From positions 2,914,001-2,978,000 of the forward strand of contig JBAIAC010000042.1 of NCBI GenBank assembly GCA_037349315.1: a stretch of 64,000 nt of DNA, in the 5' to 3' direction. The number at the start of each line of letters is the position of its first letter. The first letter of the stretch is position 1. The position numbers and the translations under genes were made by a program. Positions 26,561-40,710 of the stretch are shown here, one piece after another. The stretch is from Chelydra serpentina. Lineage: Eukaryota; Chordata; Testudines; Chelydridae. The notes under the pieces were generated by a model that searched no databases, was not told where the DNA came from, and worked only from the letters and a program-made list of their open reading frames with translations.

Positions 26561-26930
26561 GGGAAACAATATGCCCTGGGCTGGAGAATTCGCCAGTTCA
26601 ATGGCCAGATTGTACCCGGCGGTATGTCTCACACCCACTCATTCCTGGGACCCAGCATGGCACCATTGGGCTTTCATCATCCTGATCTTGAAAGACAAGC
26701 TACGCAGGGCAAACCAGAGAAGAGGAACCGGTCGACATCCTCAACTCCACCCATTTTGATTTTGGCTAAATCCTGAACTCCCCCTGGGATGTGAGACTTG
26801 ACGTTCTGCTGCCAGCCTTCCCCTCATGCCTCTGTTTCGTTCCCAATGGTCGGGGTGAAAGTAACTTAAAGGACTTGTGTTGAAGGAGTGCTGAGCAGGG
26901 GGCAGGGCCTCAACCGGAATTGGTGGGGTC
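26561..26930. other. Spacer up to the unit-2 rearrangement point
   Basis: Matches the stretch before the fossil ZNF in other units. Homology stops at about 26946, inside tccctgggccc, where the fossil ZNF would begin. Confidence 0.55.
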
Positions 26931-27265
26931 TTTAAATCCCTGGGCCCTTTAAATTGAGATGTAAAGGGCCCAGGACTCCGGCTGTGGTAGGATTGGCTGG
27001 GAACTCCGGGCCCTTTAAATCACGGCAGGAGCAGTAGCTGCAGCAGTGGCTGGGAGCCACTGGGCTCCAGCAGCGATTTAAAGGGCCCAGGGCTCCACTG
27101 CAGTAGCAGCGGCAATAGACACTGGCCCTTTAAATCCCTGCCAGAACCCCGGAGCTGGAGCCGGCCCGGGGTAGCGTCGACGGCCGGGAGCCCTGGGACT
27201 CGGGCAGAGATTTAAAGGGCCCAGGGCTCCGGACAGTGCCAGGATTCCCGAGCCCTTTAAATCGC
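26931..27265. repeat. TTTAAAGGGCCC inverted-repeat array
   Basis: The motif ggcccTTTAAAt appears about every 50-70 bp with alternating orientation: forward near 26944, 27010, 27125 and 27252; reverse near 27075 and 27210 (gatttaaagggccc), with a partial reverse copy near 26961. Spacers are GC-rich (gcagcagtggctggga and similar). It is absent at this place from the other units. I recognise this type of array as common in turtle DNA but cannot name it. Confidence 0.75.
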
Positions 27266-27708
27266 CAGCCTGGGGAAGCTGCCCCCTGCCGGTGCGGTCG
27301 GCGGTGTACCGGCTCTTGCCAGTAGTCGGACCAGACCGGCTTACTTTCTCCTCTGCCAGTGGGTAAACTATTATGCCACCCCCCACTTCTGCTCTCTCTC
27401 CTTTTGCCTTCTCCCCTACAAATCTGGCCCAGCCAGCTGAGACACCCAGACGTTTTGTACCAGTGCCCGTAGCCTGTGACCAGAGAGGCAGGTTAGAGGA
27501 AGGCCTGAGCCAGCCCAGTGCGGAGAGACGTTAGCCAGGGACGGGCTGATCAGCCCGCGGCCCGTGCCCGGGTTTCTCCTGCAGGGAGGCTGCAAGCGAG
27601 ACCGAATGCTGACGGGAGAAATCTCTGTGCACGATGCTCCCTTAATGCTGGGAGAAGCTGCGCGAGCCCAGGGGAGGTGGGGTCCGCAGAGGGGCTGGGA
27701 TTGGAGGC
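27266..27708. other. Unique upstream DNA joined to gene C
   Basis: Not homologous to the sequence upstream of genes B and D. Homology resumes at cgctaggacccaggagcagctgg (about 27714). The stretch becomes CpG-rich after 27540. No supported gene. It may provide a different promoter for gene C. Confidence 0.55.
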
Positions 27709-28008
27709 TTGATCGCTAGGACCCAGGAGCAGCTGGGGGGCGGCTCTGGGGGGAGGATCGCTGGGCTCAGGCCCGGCAGCAGGAAGCGACTCGCAGCCGC
27801 TGCGGTGACTCCGGCTCCAGGCGAGATCCCCGAGCCCCGGCGGCTGGTGCGGGAAGCCCGGAGCCCGGGCTGCAGCCGGGAGAGGGGAATCTCCAGCCGG
27901 GCCCTTCCCGCTGCTCCCCAGGAGCCTCTCCCAGGGCAGAGCCCCCAGCCCGGCCAGGGCCCCTTCCCGGCCCGGCCCCTGCCCCGTGGGGCCCCGCTCG
28001 GAGAGAAG
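27709..28008 (+). promoter_or_regulatory. Gene C non-coding first exon / CpG-rich region
   Basis: Homologous to the first-exon region of genes B and D from cgctaggaccc on, ending in the donor gagaag|gtgagag (GT 28009-28010). The 5' end is truncated by the upstream junction, so the exon start may differ from B and D. Confidence 0.6.
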
Positions 28009-28928
28009 GTGAGAGAGACCCGCCCCCCCTCCTGGGCTGCAGGGCGAGGAGGATAAAGAGGTGCGGGGGGGGGGGGGGTGACGGGAGCGGGCTGGGGATG
28101 CGGGGGGCGGGCTGGGATGCGGGGCGGGGGGCACTGAAGGGAAGATGGGGCGATGCAGGGGATTCGGGGGTATTGTGGGGCTGAGGGGAGCGAGGTTGGA
28201 AGGGGGGCACAGCGAGGGAAAGGGGGGATGCTGAAGAGGCCAAGGCAGCTTCTCCACCACATGGGACGGACACGAGGGGGGAGGGGCGGAGAGAAGCTCT
28301 TCTCCTGGAACTGGTCAAACCCGCTTTGGGGGGATCAGGGGACGAACCCCTCAGGACGCAGAGGCTACAAGGCAAAAACCCAACCCCGCCCCCACCAGTG
28401 TGTTATTGTCAGACACACCCGTGCTGGTGGGGTCTGTGTGTCCTGAGTGTTGGGTTCACCCCCAATCAGACCCGGGGTCCTGGTCTGATTTCCCTGCAGG
28501 ATTCAGATCTCAGCCACAGCGGAGTCAGACCGGAGTCACTGCTGGTTCTGCCAGGGAGGGAGTGTGGATGGACCAATGGGATCAGCCTCTGCCTGCCCGT
28601 CCCAGGGGGCTGCCAGGGGAGTCCAGGGCAGCTCATTATTCAACTGCTCCCACCAGAGGGCTCCGGCTATAGCTTAGGGGGAGGGGTTTACACTGTAAGG
28701 GGGGGCAATCCCCCAAGGTGGGTCCTTTGATTCTGCTCTTTTCCTAGCATTTGGCTTAGAGTTGCTGTTACTGGCAGTGTCTGAAGAGCCTGGGTGGAAT
28801 CGGGGGGTGACATGGACTGAAGCCCCTTCTGTAACCTCCCCCATCGCCCCTCTCACTCCCACAGGCTGAGGAATCACGTCCCCATTTCACTCCAGATCGT
28901 CCCATCTTCCAGGAGACAGGGAAGGGAA

Positions 28929-32334
<3,406 letters not shown>

Positions 32335-32372
32335 CACTTGGTAAGAAAAGTTTAAGCAACTTGCATGTATTT

Positions 32373-32672
32373 CAGGGTAGGTCTACACTTACCGGCTGGA
32401 TCGGAGGCGTCGGATCGATGTTCTGGGTTCGATTCATCGCGTCTTGTCTAGACGCGATAAATCGAACCAGGAAGTGCTCCCCCGTCGAGGCTGGTAATCC
32501 AGCTCGAGGAACGGATTAGGCGGAGTCGACGGGGGAGCCTGCGCGCCGCGTGTGGACCCCGGGTAAGTGCTTTTTCATTTGAACTAAGATAGTTCGACTT
32601 CAGCTACGTTATTCACGTAGCTGAAGTTGCGTATCTTAGTTTGAATTGGGAGGTTAGTGTAGACCAGCCCTG
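32373..32672. mobile_element. MITE with 18-bp inverted ends, 38 bp after the gene C stop
   Basis: 300 bp. The left end cagggtaggtctacactt and the right end (reversed) cagggctggtctacacta pair imperfectly. Near the right side a near-perfect palindrome (acttcagctacgttattcacgtagctgaagt) is present. It contains CG-rich sequence with many tcgac/gtcga. The empty site is seen after gene D (gcatgtatttgactcagattcaac near 54622). A few target bases differ, so the duplication is not clear. No coding capacity. Confidence 0.85.
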
Positions 32673-32899
32673 AGATTCAACTTTTAGAGAGAGATTTTAA
32701 AAGTGTTTCCACCTTAGATAAGCTAGAGTTTGAAATGTAAATGTGTATTGTTAAAGACTTGGAAGAGGGGTAGCTGTAGTGGTCTATGTTTAGCTCTAGC
32801 TTTTTAGAGGTTTACAATTTATCCAAAATGTTCCTGTATTCTGTTAATACAGAGATTATACCCATCGCCCGTGCCACCTGCCCAATTCTAGCTCGGTCT

Positions 32900-33584
32900 C
32901 CTTTTTTTCTTCAACAGCAAACGTATAATATTTTAGCAGAAAAGCATATGTCCATCGCGTCTTACATTTATCTTCAGTCTTCATCTCCTTATCCAGATCT
33001 CTTCCGCCTCCAGCAGTCTTCTATTCATTGAACTTTTTGAAACTTTGCACTTTTTGAAAGAGGTAAGGGATTGACTCTGTACACAGATTTGCAGAGGGAC
33101 AATCGAGGTGAGGTTTGTTATTTCTCACCTCTACATATTAATTTATTTTAAAAACACTTTTGCTGTTGAGAAGCATGTTACCTCTGGAGACACAAAGCCA
33201 CAGTTTGAGAACTGGAAAACTAAGCATCTCTGATGGTATCTTCTAGACTGAGCACTGAGTCCCAATGGGTAGATAGAAAGATTAACCTAAGTAATCTATA
33301 CAGAAGCCTGTGGAACCCCATAAGATTGGGTCCTTAATCCATGAACTATAGGAACTCATTGACAAAACTTTTCTTAAACATTACATGACTATATTGTCTC
33401 GTACTATAGAATTAGAATTTACAATCCCTATTCCATGTTGAGATATCTTTGAGCTATAATGTATCTTAATTAAAACTAGATCAGTCCTTTCCTCAAAAAA
33501 CATTTTATCAAAAAAATTGAATTTAAATTAAAAAATCTGATTTTCTTGATTTTTTTTTTTTTAATCATTGGTTTTATTCACCCT
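32900..33584. mobile_element. AT-rich element, left part deleted (unit 3)
   Basis: Right two-thirds of the element seen at 2374-3418. Homology jumps from ctagctcggtctcc (about 32902) to ttttttcttcaacagc, so about 2 kb containing the hAT-like and LTR-like blocks are missing. Confidence 0.55.
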
Positions 33585-33989
33585 GGGAAGCAGTGTAAAA
33601 CATGCCCTGGGATGGAGAATTAATCAGTTCATCAGTCGAAATAGTACCCTGGGGTATGTCTCATACCCACTGACTCCTGGGACCCAGCATAGCACCGTTC
33701 GGCTTTCATCATCGTGATCCTGAAAGAGAAGCTACGCAGGGCAAACCAGAGAAGGGGAACGAGCTGACATCCTCAACTCCACCGACTTTGATTTTGGCTA
33801 AATCCTGAACTCCCCCTGGGATGTGAGACCTGAGATTCTGCTGCCAGCCTTCTCCTCATGCCTCAGTTTCCTTCTCAATCGTCAGAGGTGAAATAATTTA
33901 TGGGATTTAGCGGTATGCGGGCGTCCTGAGCAGGGGGCGGGGCCTCAACCGGAATTGGTGTGGTCTTTAAATCCCTGGGCCCATTAAAT
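33585..33989. other. Spacer before the fossil ZNF (unit 3)
   Basis: Non-coding; matches units 1 and 4 but lacks the extra segment of unit 1. Confidence 0.5.
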
Positions 33990-34473
<484 letters not shown>

Positions 34474-34957
34474 CACAGGGTCAGAAAGGGTTTAGCAAGT
34501 CGCAAGCTAATTGACTCAATTGCAACCTTCAGAGACACATTAGGCAAGTGTGTAAATGGCAATTAGGGCCATTTTACCTTGGGTAAGGTAGAGTTTGAAA
34601 TGCACAGTTGTGTTGTTAAAGACTCGGAAGAAGACGTTAGATGATTAACAATGTAACCAAACGGTTCCTGCAGTCTGTTAATTTTGAGATCAAAAAGAAA
34701 CATTAACATTTAGAAGAAACCTCCGTGTAATAATGTCATTGTATGTCTCTTTAAAGTTTGTGGTAAAATGTCTATGAACTGCTTTATGGATAATTATTTT
34801 ATGTTCATCCCATATCATTAATTACCAGTGATCTTTAGGAAATAGAAGGTTACTTCATTAGTATATTGTTCACCCAAAGCCTGTGTGCTGTTAAGATGCT
34901 GCAAAACTCCATACTGAAACTCTTGGGACCTGATCATTTTATCTCAGATCTTCATTG
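34474..34957. other. 3' flank of fossil ZNF up to ERV2
   Basis: Conserved AT-rich non-coding sequence, ending at the ERV2 target duplication gtcac (34958-34962). Confidence 0.5.
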
Positions 34958-34962
34958 GTCAC

Positions 34963-35799
34963 TGAAGGGTTAAAATCCATGTGCTGCATGTATAACAACT
35001 TGGCATATGGACTTGTATCAAGTTTTAGAGGCCCAAAAGTCCAGAGTTTGGCTAAGAGGCCAGAGGCCTAGTGAACAGTGATTAGCTAAGAGAAAACAGA
35101 ATGAACAAGAGATAGCCTCGCTTTGTTTGTTTAAGTCTGGTCAGCAATATGCCAGATGTTGAAGCAATAACTAAATAATTGTATCTTCTCTAAAGTTGCA
35201 AGTGTGGGACAAAGGCAGCTTGTCCCCGTTATGTTAGTTTCTTCTGGAGGGAGAAGATCTTCCCACAGACCAACCTTGAGTTTATGAAGGGTTGGCATGT
35301 CAGTATAAAGATAAGGCCTCCCACCTGTCTTTCCCAGGGACCAAGCCTGCCTTAACACACAAAGAAAGTAATTCTTATTATCATATACTTTTCACTGTTT
35401 TTGCTTTAATCCCTAGGAATACATCTGTTAAATGATCAGAGGGGCTACTTCATTCCTATGGACCCCAAATTGAATTCAACATATACATATATGTTACTAA
35501 TACATTTGATTAAAGTACTAATTAAATGTTAATTAGTGAACTTGAGACCATGGGCGGAGACATTATGTAACCTTTTGACCATTGGGCTAATGTGCTTATC
35601 TTGTCTTGCTGCTAGCCTATCCCGGGGTGTGAACTGCACACCTTGTCACTTTCCCCCGCCCATGGAAAATCCATATATTCTATTGTAATCAATTGATTGG
35701 CAGTGTCTCTTTGCCTAATAAGCAGGTGACACTCCGGCAGCCCTGTCGTAATAAACTCCTATGCTTGACCTTTACACGGTGTGGAATTTATGTCCTTCA
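34963..35799 (+). repeat. ERV2 5' LTR
   Basis: 837 bp, tgaagggttaaaatcc to tgtccttca. TATAAAG at 35304-35310; AATAAA at 35750-35755. Confidence 0.95.
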
Positions 35800-35802
35800 G
35801 TT

Positions 35803-35820
35803 TGGGGGCTCGTCCGGGAT
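35803..35820 (+). other. ERV2 primer-binding site, tRNA-Pro
   Basis: tgggggctcgtccgggat, 3 bp after the LTR; it has the standard sequence of a proline primer site. Confidence 0.92.
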
Positions 35821-36487
35821 TCAAGCTTGTGAGCTGATTGAGGATCTGAGACTGAAATCCAAAGGAGGCGAGTACATTTATTATACCACCTCATTAGGCC
35901 AGGGATGGAAGTCTCTCATCCCCTCTCAGACACATCTTGTTTCCACTTTTTAAAATCTAAGAGTGGAGGAACCTAGACACGTGTAGTCCAAGCAAGGGGG
36001 TTAAAGAAGGGTACCAATAGGGAGTGAGACTTTTGCAAGAGGGACATGTACTGTTAAATTAAGGGGCGTGTTACGGGGGGACTTGGATAAACCACCAGCG
36101 AGCGATTGGCCGTGAGTTAAGCTCAGAAGTGGCTGGGTACGCAAGCGGTAGGCAGTGCAACCTGGTGGTCCATTTCCTCATTGCACGTAACATTGCATGT
36201 CCTGGGGGAGTGATCCCCCCCCCCCCCCCCCCGAGGCAGGTGACGTACATGCTTTCGAATAGCACAAAGTCTCCGACCCATTTTTAGGCCAGCGAGTGTG
36301 TTGGACCGTACGGTATTTAAACACGGAGGAGACGTCCTCGAGGCTATGGGAGGTGAGACCATACCATTAAAAAAAGGGGGAAACGGAACTCCCCATAGGG
36401 GCTGACAGGCTGTGGAGATAAAAATGGCGGCAGTAGGGGAGGGAAACTTGCATCCCATAAGGTCAGCAGCTAGGGCGAGTAAGGCCC
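35821..36487 (+). other. ERV2 leader
   Basis: About 670 bp without a long plus-strand ORF. Includes an 18-C homopolymer at 36215-36232 that interrupts alignment in either strand. It would carry the packaging signal, which I cannot identify. Confidence 0.6.
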
Positions 36488-37905
36488 ATGGCATCAAAAC
36501 GAGAGGCAATAATTAGCCCTCGGGAATATTTGGAATACAAACATGTCAAGATTCAACAGGCAGCAGTTAAAAAAGCAAATGACAATTCAGCCGGACCAGA
36601 GGCAGATCTGGTTACGTGGTGGAATAATCAGAAAAGTGACTAAACAAACAAGGCAGTGATTGTTCTGCTAGATGTACTCAGCTTGAAGGAAAGAGAAAAT
36701 GCAACTTTAAAATCTCAGAGCCAGACTTTGAAAGATATGAGCCTGTGCTCTAAATTATGCAGCTGTCAGGAAATTGGAAAGGATCCCAGAGCAAAAGAAT
36801 CACCATGCCTGGGATGCACCTCCAGAGTGGGAGGGGGAGAGCACACTACTGGCATTTGTCAGCCAAGTGTTCCAGCAGCTAACTATCTGTGGGAAAACTC
36901 AGCTGCACAAAGCAAAGGGGAGGAATCAGAACCACCTTCATATGTTTCTTTGTGTGACAGGCCAAATTTAAGTACCCACACAGATAATAAAGGAGCAACA
37001 CAAGGATTAATTACCCCAGGGGAGCAAGTACAGCGTATGGCTCCAATCAAAACACAGCTAAGGAGGTTCAGAAATGTTAATGCGGAGGGTGAACCAACAA
37101 GGGGACTTAGAACAGAAACAACTGAAATTTACCATCCCTTCACCCCCCAGGAGAAACAGGCACTATTGTCTGATTTACCCGAACTCAAACGTGATAACAA
37201 GAATACCGAGTTCTGGGACAAGCTGGATGGCCTGGCTGAAATGCATGGCCTCCATAGGAAGGATGTTCACATCTTGGTTAAGGGTAAATGCCCCAGAGAT
37301 GTGTGGGACAACTTAGAAGATCAATGGAAGACAGGGCATTGGGCCGAAGATCATAACCCCAACCCAGCAGGAGGGGAACAGGCTGGAGAAGCAGGGGGAA
37401 TTCCAAACCCAGACGCAGGCAGTGTAACAGAATTCAGGAATGCACTGTCTGCTGTTCTAGGAGCCCAGACTACTAACCGGGGGGCTCTGCAGTTAGTGGT
37501 TCAGCAGAAGGGGGAGTCTGCCATGTCCTATGCTGAAAAGAAATGGAATGCATTCCGAGCTTATTCAGGTCTGGAGAATATAACAATCTGAGACCATGAT
37601 GTATTCCTCCATATACTAAAGGAAGGACTGTCTGCAGACCACCAAGCAGTCCTGGCATTAGGCATCTCAGTGGGAGAAACGTACTCAGCAGTAATAACAT
37701 GGGCCACAGACGTAGAAAACAGAAAAAAGAAAAAGGTGGCAGCAACCACCCCCTCGGAGGAAGTGGCAGCAGTTAATGCAATCAGAACCACTACCTGCTT
37801 CACGTGCCATACGCCTGGACATCTGGCACGTGACTAAAATTAAAAATAAAATCAAAATATGCAGTAATTGTAAAAGAAACGGCCACTTAAAGGAAGACTG
37901 CTTCG
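36488..37905 (+). pseudogene. gag: ERV2 gag with two zinc-knuckle modules, interrupted
   Basis: Starts MASKREAIISPREYL (ATG 36488-36490) and stops at TAA 36641-36643; in the same frame it continues to TGA 37589-37591 and then TAA 37835-37837. A capsid-like part carries FTPQEKQALLSDLPELKRD and FRNALSAVLGAQTTNRGALQ. The nucleocapsid has a first knuckle CFTCHTPGHLARD (37796-37834) with the last Cys replaced by a stop, and a complete second one CSNCKRNGHLKEDC (37860-37901) in another frame. There is no N-terminal Gly for myristoylation. At least three stops and one frameshift. Confidence 0.85.
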
Positions 37906-38079
37906 GCTCCGGTGGAGGGAGAGAAGGACAAGGCTAAACACACAGAACAAACCTGATACAGCTAGTACCCAAGAACAAGATAAGGACAAACAAATCCAGG
38001 AGTTACTCAAACTCCTGGCTAGCAAATAGGTATCAGCGGCCTCGGTGGCTGGAACCGTAGACGACCCCAGGATGTTTCT

Positions 38080-38601
38080 TAACGCACGAGTGCGGGGGGT
38101 CGACTGCGCAGCATGTTAATAGACCCAGGAGCCTCGGTATCGATAACCAGCCAAGATCTCCCCCTCATCCGTCGAACCATATGGATTGAAGGGGTGGGAG
38201 GGGGGAAATTAAAAGCAACCCTAAGCCAGCCAGTAGAAATAGAATTCGAAGATATGGTTACAGTCAGTCTGATCTGGGTTTGCCCCGAGCAGGGAGACAC
38301 AATTTGCGGCATAGATCTCCTTAAGGAGCTCGGGGGAGTAATAAATCCCAGGGCTAGCTGCATTGAATGGGCCGGAGGGTCCAAGCAGGAGAGATCATCT
38401 CAAAATATAGCCATGATTGCTAGTAATAAGGTAATCATACCAGAATGGGGGGAAAGTCCAGTGGAAACTCTGTGTTCCCTTCGCCCTGAAGTGTGGGCAA
38501 CAGATAAACAAGACTGTGGGCTAGTAAATATGAAGCCTATATCTGTAGAAGGACCAACTCACAAACCCACAGGCAGTACCCAATTAAGCCAGAAGCCTTA
38601 G
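38080..38601 (+). pseudogene. pro: ERV2 protease
   Basis: Retroviral aspartic protease. The active-site region reads MLIDPGASVSI at 38113-38145 (Asp kept, Pro where Ser/Thr is usual) and GIDLLKELGG at about 38308, the usual C-terminal element. The open frame ends at TAG 38599-38601. A functional dimer is unlikely with Pro at that position, but I cannot exclude a lineage variant. Confidence 0.75.
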
Positions 38602-39260
38602 AGGCAGTCAAAGATATAGTCACTAATTTGGAATCTAGAGGGGTAATTAGACAAACCACCTCCACAACTAATTCCCCAATTTGGCCCATCAGGAACCCAG
38701 ATGGACCTGGATGTTAACTATAGATTACACCCACCTTAACCGGGTAACTCCAAAGGGACATCTTATTGTGGCTAGCCCTGCCACTATCCTTTATTTGCTA
38801 AAACCAGGACACTCTGTATTCTCAGTCCTGGATATAGCTAATGGATTTTGGAGTATTCCCCTTGCAAAAGAGAGTCAGGAAAGATTTGCATTCACAGGGG
38901 GAGACCAGCAGTATAACTGGACCCGAGTGCCTCAGGGGTTCCATAATTCTCCCTCTACCTTTCACAGGGCAATGGCAGACACAATAGTACAAGTGCCCTT
39001 AGAGGGGGATACGGTGATTTTGCAGTATGTAGATGATCTGCTAATTGCCAGTTCAAATGAAAAGGACCATTTGAAAACCCTGAATAAACTGTTTATATAC
39101 CTTCACAAGGCTGGATTTAAATTAAGTGCAAGAAAAGCCCAGCTGCAACAACCGAAGGTAATATATCTGGGACATGAAACAGCACAAGGAATTAAGGCAC
39201 TCACAGTAGACAAAAAGCAGGCAATTCTAGGGTTAAAAAAACCCACAGACAGTTAAGGAA
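38602..39260 (+). pseudogene. pol: ERV2 reverse transcriptase
   Basis: Polymerase domain with SVLDIANGFWSIPL, VPQGFHNSPSTFHRAM and YVDDLLIAS (YVDD at 39026-39037), so the palm with its catalytic Asp residues is intact. The open frame from 38681 stops at 39254-39256 just after a run of A (39235-39241), where a one-base slip shifts the frame into the thumb/connection region. The first part of the domain is in a different frame (before 38681). Confidence 0.88.
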
Positions 39261-40080
39261 GTCTGAAAAGTGCCAGGGCTACTCAACTTTTGCAGAACAT
39301 ACATTTCAGAATACTCAGAGATGGTGAAACCAATTCAAAGCCTTACTAGAGGGGGAAAGCCAGCAAATGAATTAGTAATATGGGGAACAGAGCAGGAGGA
39401 GGCATTTGTAAAAATAAACAAGGCTCTAGCCTCCACCCCTAACCTGGGCTTACCAGATATGGGAAAGCCGTTCCACCTTTACTGCAGCCATAATAAACAT
39501 TGTGCTTGCAAAATCCCAACTTCTCTATAGTGAGAGATAAGGGGCTGAATGAAGCTGAATACCTGAACATAGATGGAGAGATACACGAATGTCTGGTAGA
39601 TAGGGAAGAGGAAGTGTTAGGATGGGTTAAGGAAGAGCCATTAGAAAATCCGGATTTAGTTTTGTATGTAGATGGATCAAGAAGGTATGAGAATGGGGTG
39701 CGGTATAGGGGATGGGCAGTGGTAGTGAGTGATGGAACAGTAATGGTGTCAGGTCAGCTAGATGGATCAAAGTCAATACAGGAAGTGGAGTTAACAGCTC
39801 TCACAGAAGCTTTGAGAGTTGGACAGGGCAAGAAACTCACGGTATATACAGACAGCAGATATGCATTCGGCGTGGTACATGACTACATGGATATATGGTC
39901 ACGCCGAGGTTTTATAACAACAACTGGAAGGCCAATTAATAATATGGACTAACAGAAGCAGCCAAATTACTATCAGAACTGGCAGTAGTAAAGATAAAAG
40001 CACATAATAAAATCTCAAACGAAGAACAAATGGGAAATTACTGGGCAAATAAACGGGCTAAAGAAATTGCACTAGCAAGT
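39261..40080 (+). pseudogene. ERV2 connection and RNase H
   Basis: Connection domain (LLNFCRTYISEYSEMVKPIQ) in one frame, then RNase H in another with catalytic-site motifs LYVDGSRRY, EVELTAL and TDSRYAFGV. A stop at 39950-39952 precedes a C-terminal stretch (KIKAHNKISNEEQMGNYWAN). The essential Asp/Glu/Asp residues are present, but the reading frame changes at about 39490-39520 and 39950. Confidence 0.85.
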
Positions 40081-40605
40081 CCTGTTAAAGTTTGTGCAAC
40101 TACAGTGGCAGAAGAGAAAGTGAATTTAAACAGTTATATGCAACCATAAGCCGAGAAGAGAAAAACAGATTGGAAAAACAAGGCTGTGTGTATGAAAATC
40201 ACCTCTGGTATGGGCCAGGGTGGGAGGAGCTGGTAGCCCCGGAATGCATACGGACTCTACTGTTTCATGCCATCTACCCTGGTGCTGCGGTTCTCCCTGC
40301 GGGGGGGTCAGGGCTTTTTGCAGACAGGCTGCAAAGCTACATCAAGACCTTGGACAGAGAGTTCAAAGATTTATACAACCAAGTGAAGGAAAATCAAACC
40401 CAGCTGGATGATAACAACAGTTTAAACAAACCTGCATTTAAAGCTGGGGATTTGGTGATGTGTCGCATTTACCCAGAAGTTAAAGGAATTTTAAAGCCAA
40501 GATGGCAGGGCCCTATCAGGGTCCTTCTGATACTAATACAGGTGCAAATACTGGGGAAAATTTGGAACGTTTTGGAGGCACCAAAATCAGTTAAAATTGT
40601 TTGAA
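40081..40605 (+). pseudogene. ERV2 integrase with catalytic core deleted
   Basis: One open frame (40092-40604) starts with linker sequence (CVYENHLWYGPGWEELVAPE...LLFHA) before the zinc domain, then after about 15 residues goes straight to the core's far end (DREFKDLYNQVKENQ) and the C-terminal SH3-like domain (FKAGDLVMCRIYPEVKG, then PRWQGP). The HHCC zinc domain and the DDE core are absent. The junction is near 40285-40310. The frame is open across the junction, so this is a clean in-frame deletion. Confidence 0.8.
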
Positions 40606-40710
40606 TCAGCATCTGTCAGTACTAACAGTGTTTCCATAGGTGTCCCCACAGGTAAACAAAAGAAGGCGAAGGAGGAAGGACTGAGGGTGTCCAGGACAAC
40701 CAGAGCGACC

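Noticed and set aside
34963..34967. 4-bp target duplication for ERV2 (tcac)
   Set aside because: TG...CA ends of the LTRs leave gtcac on both sides, so 5 bp is the better reading.
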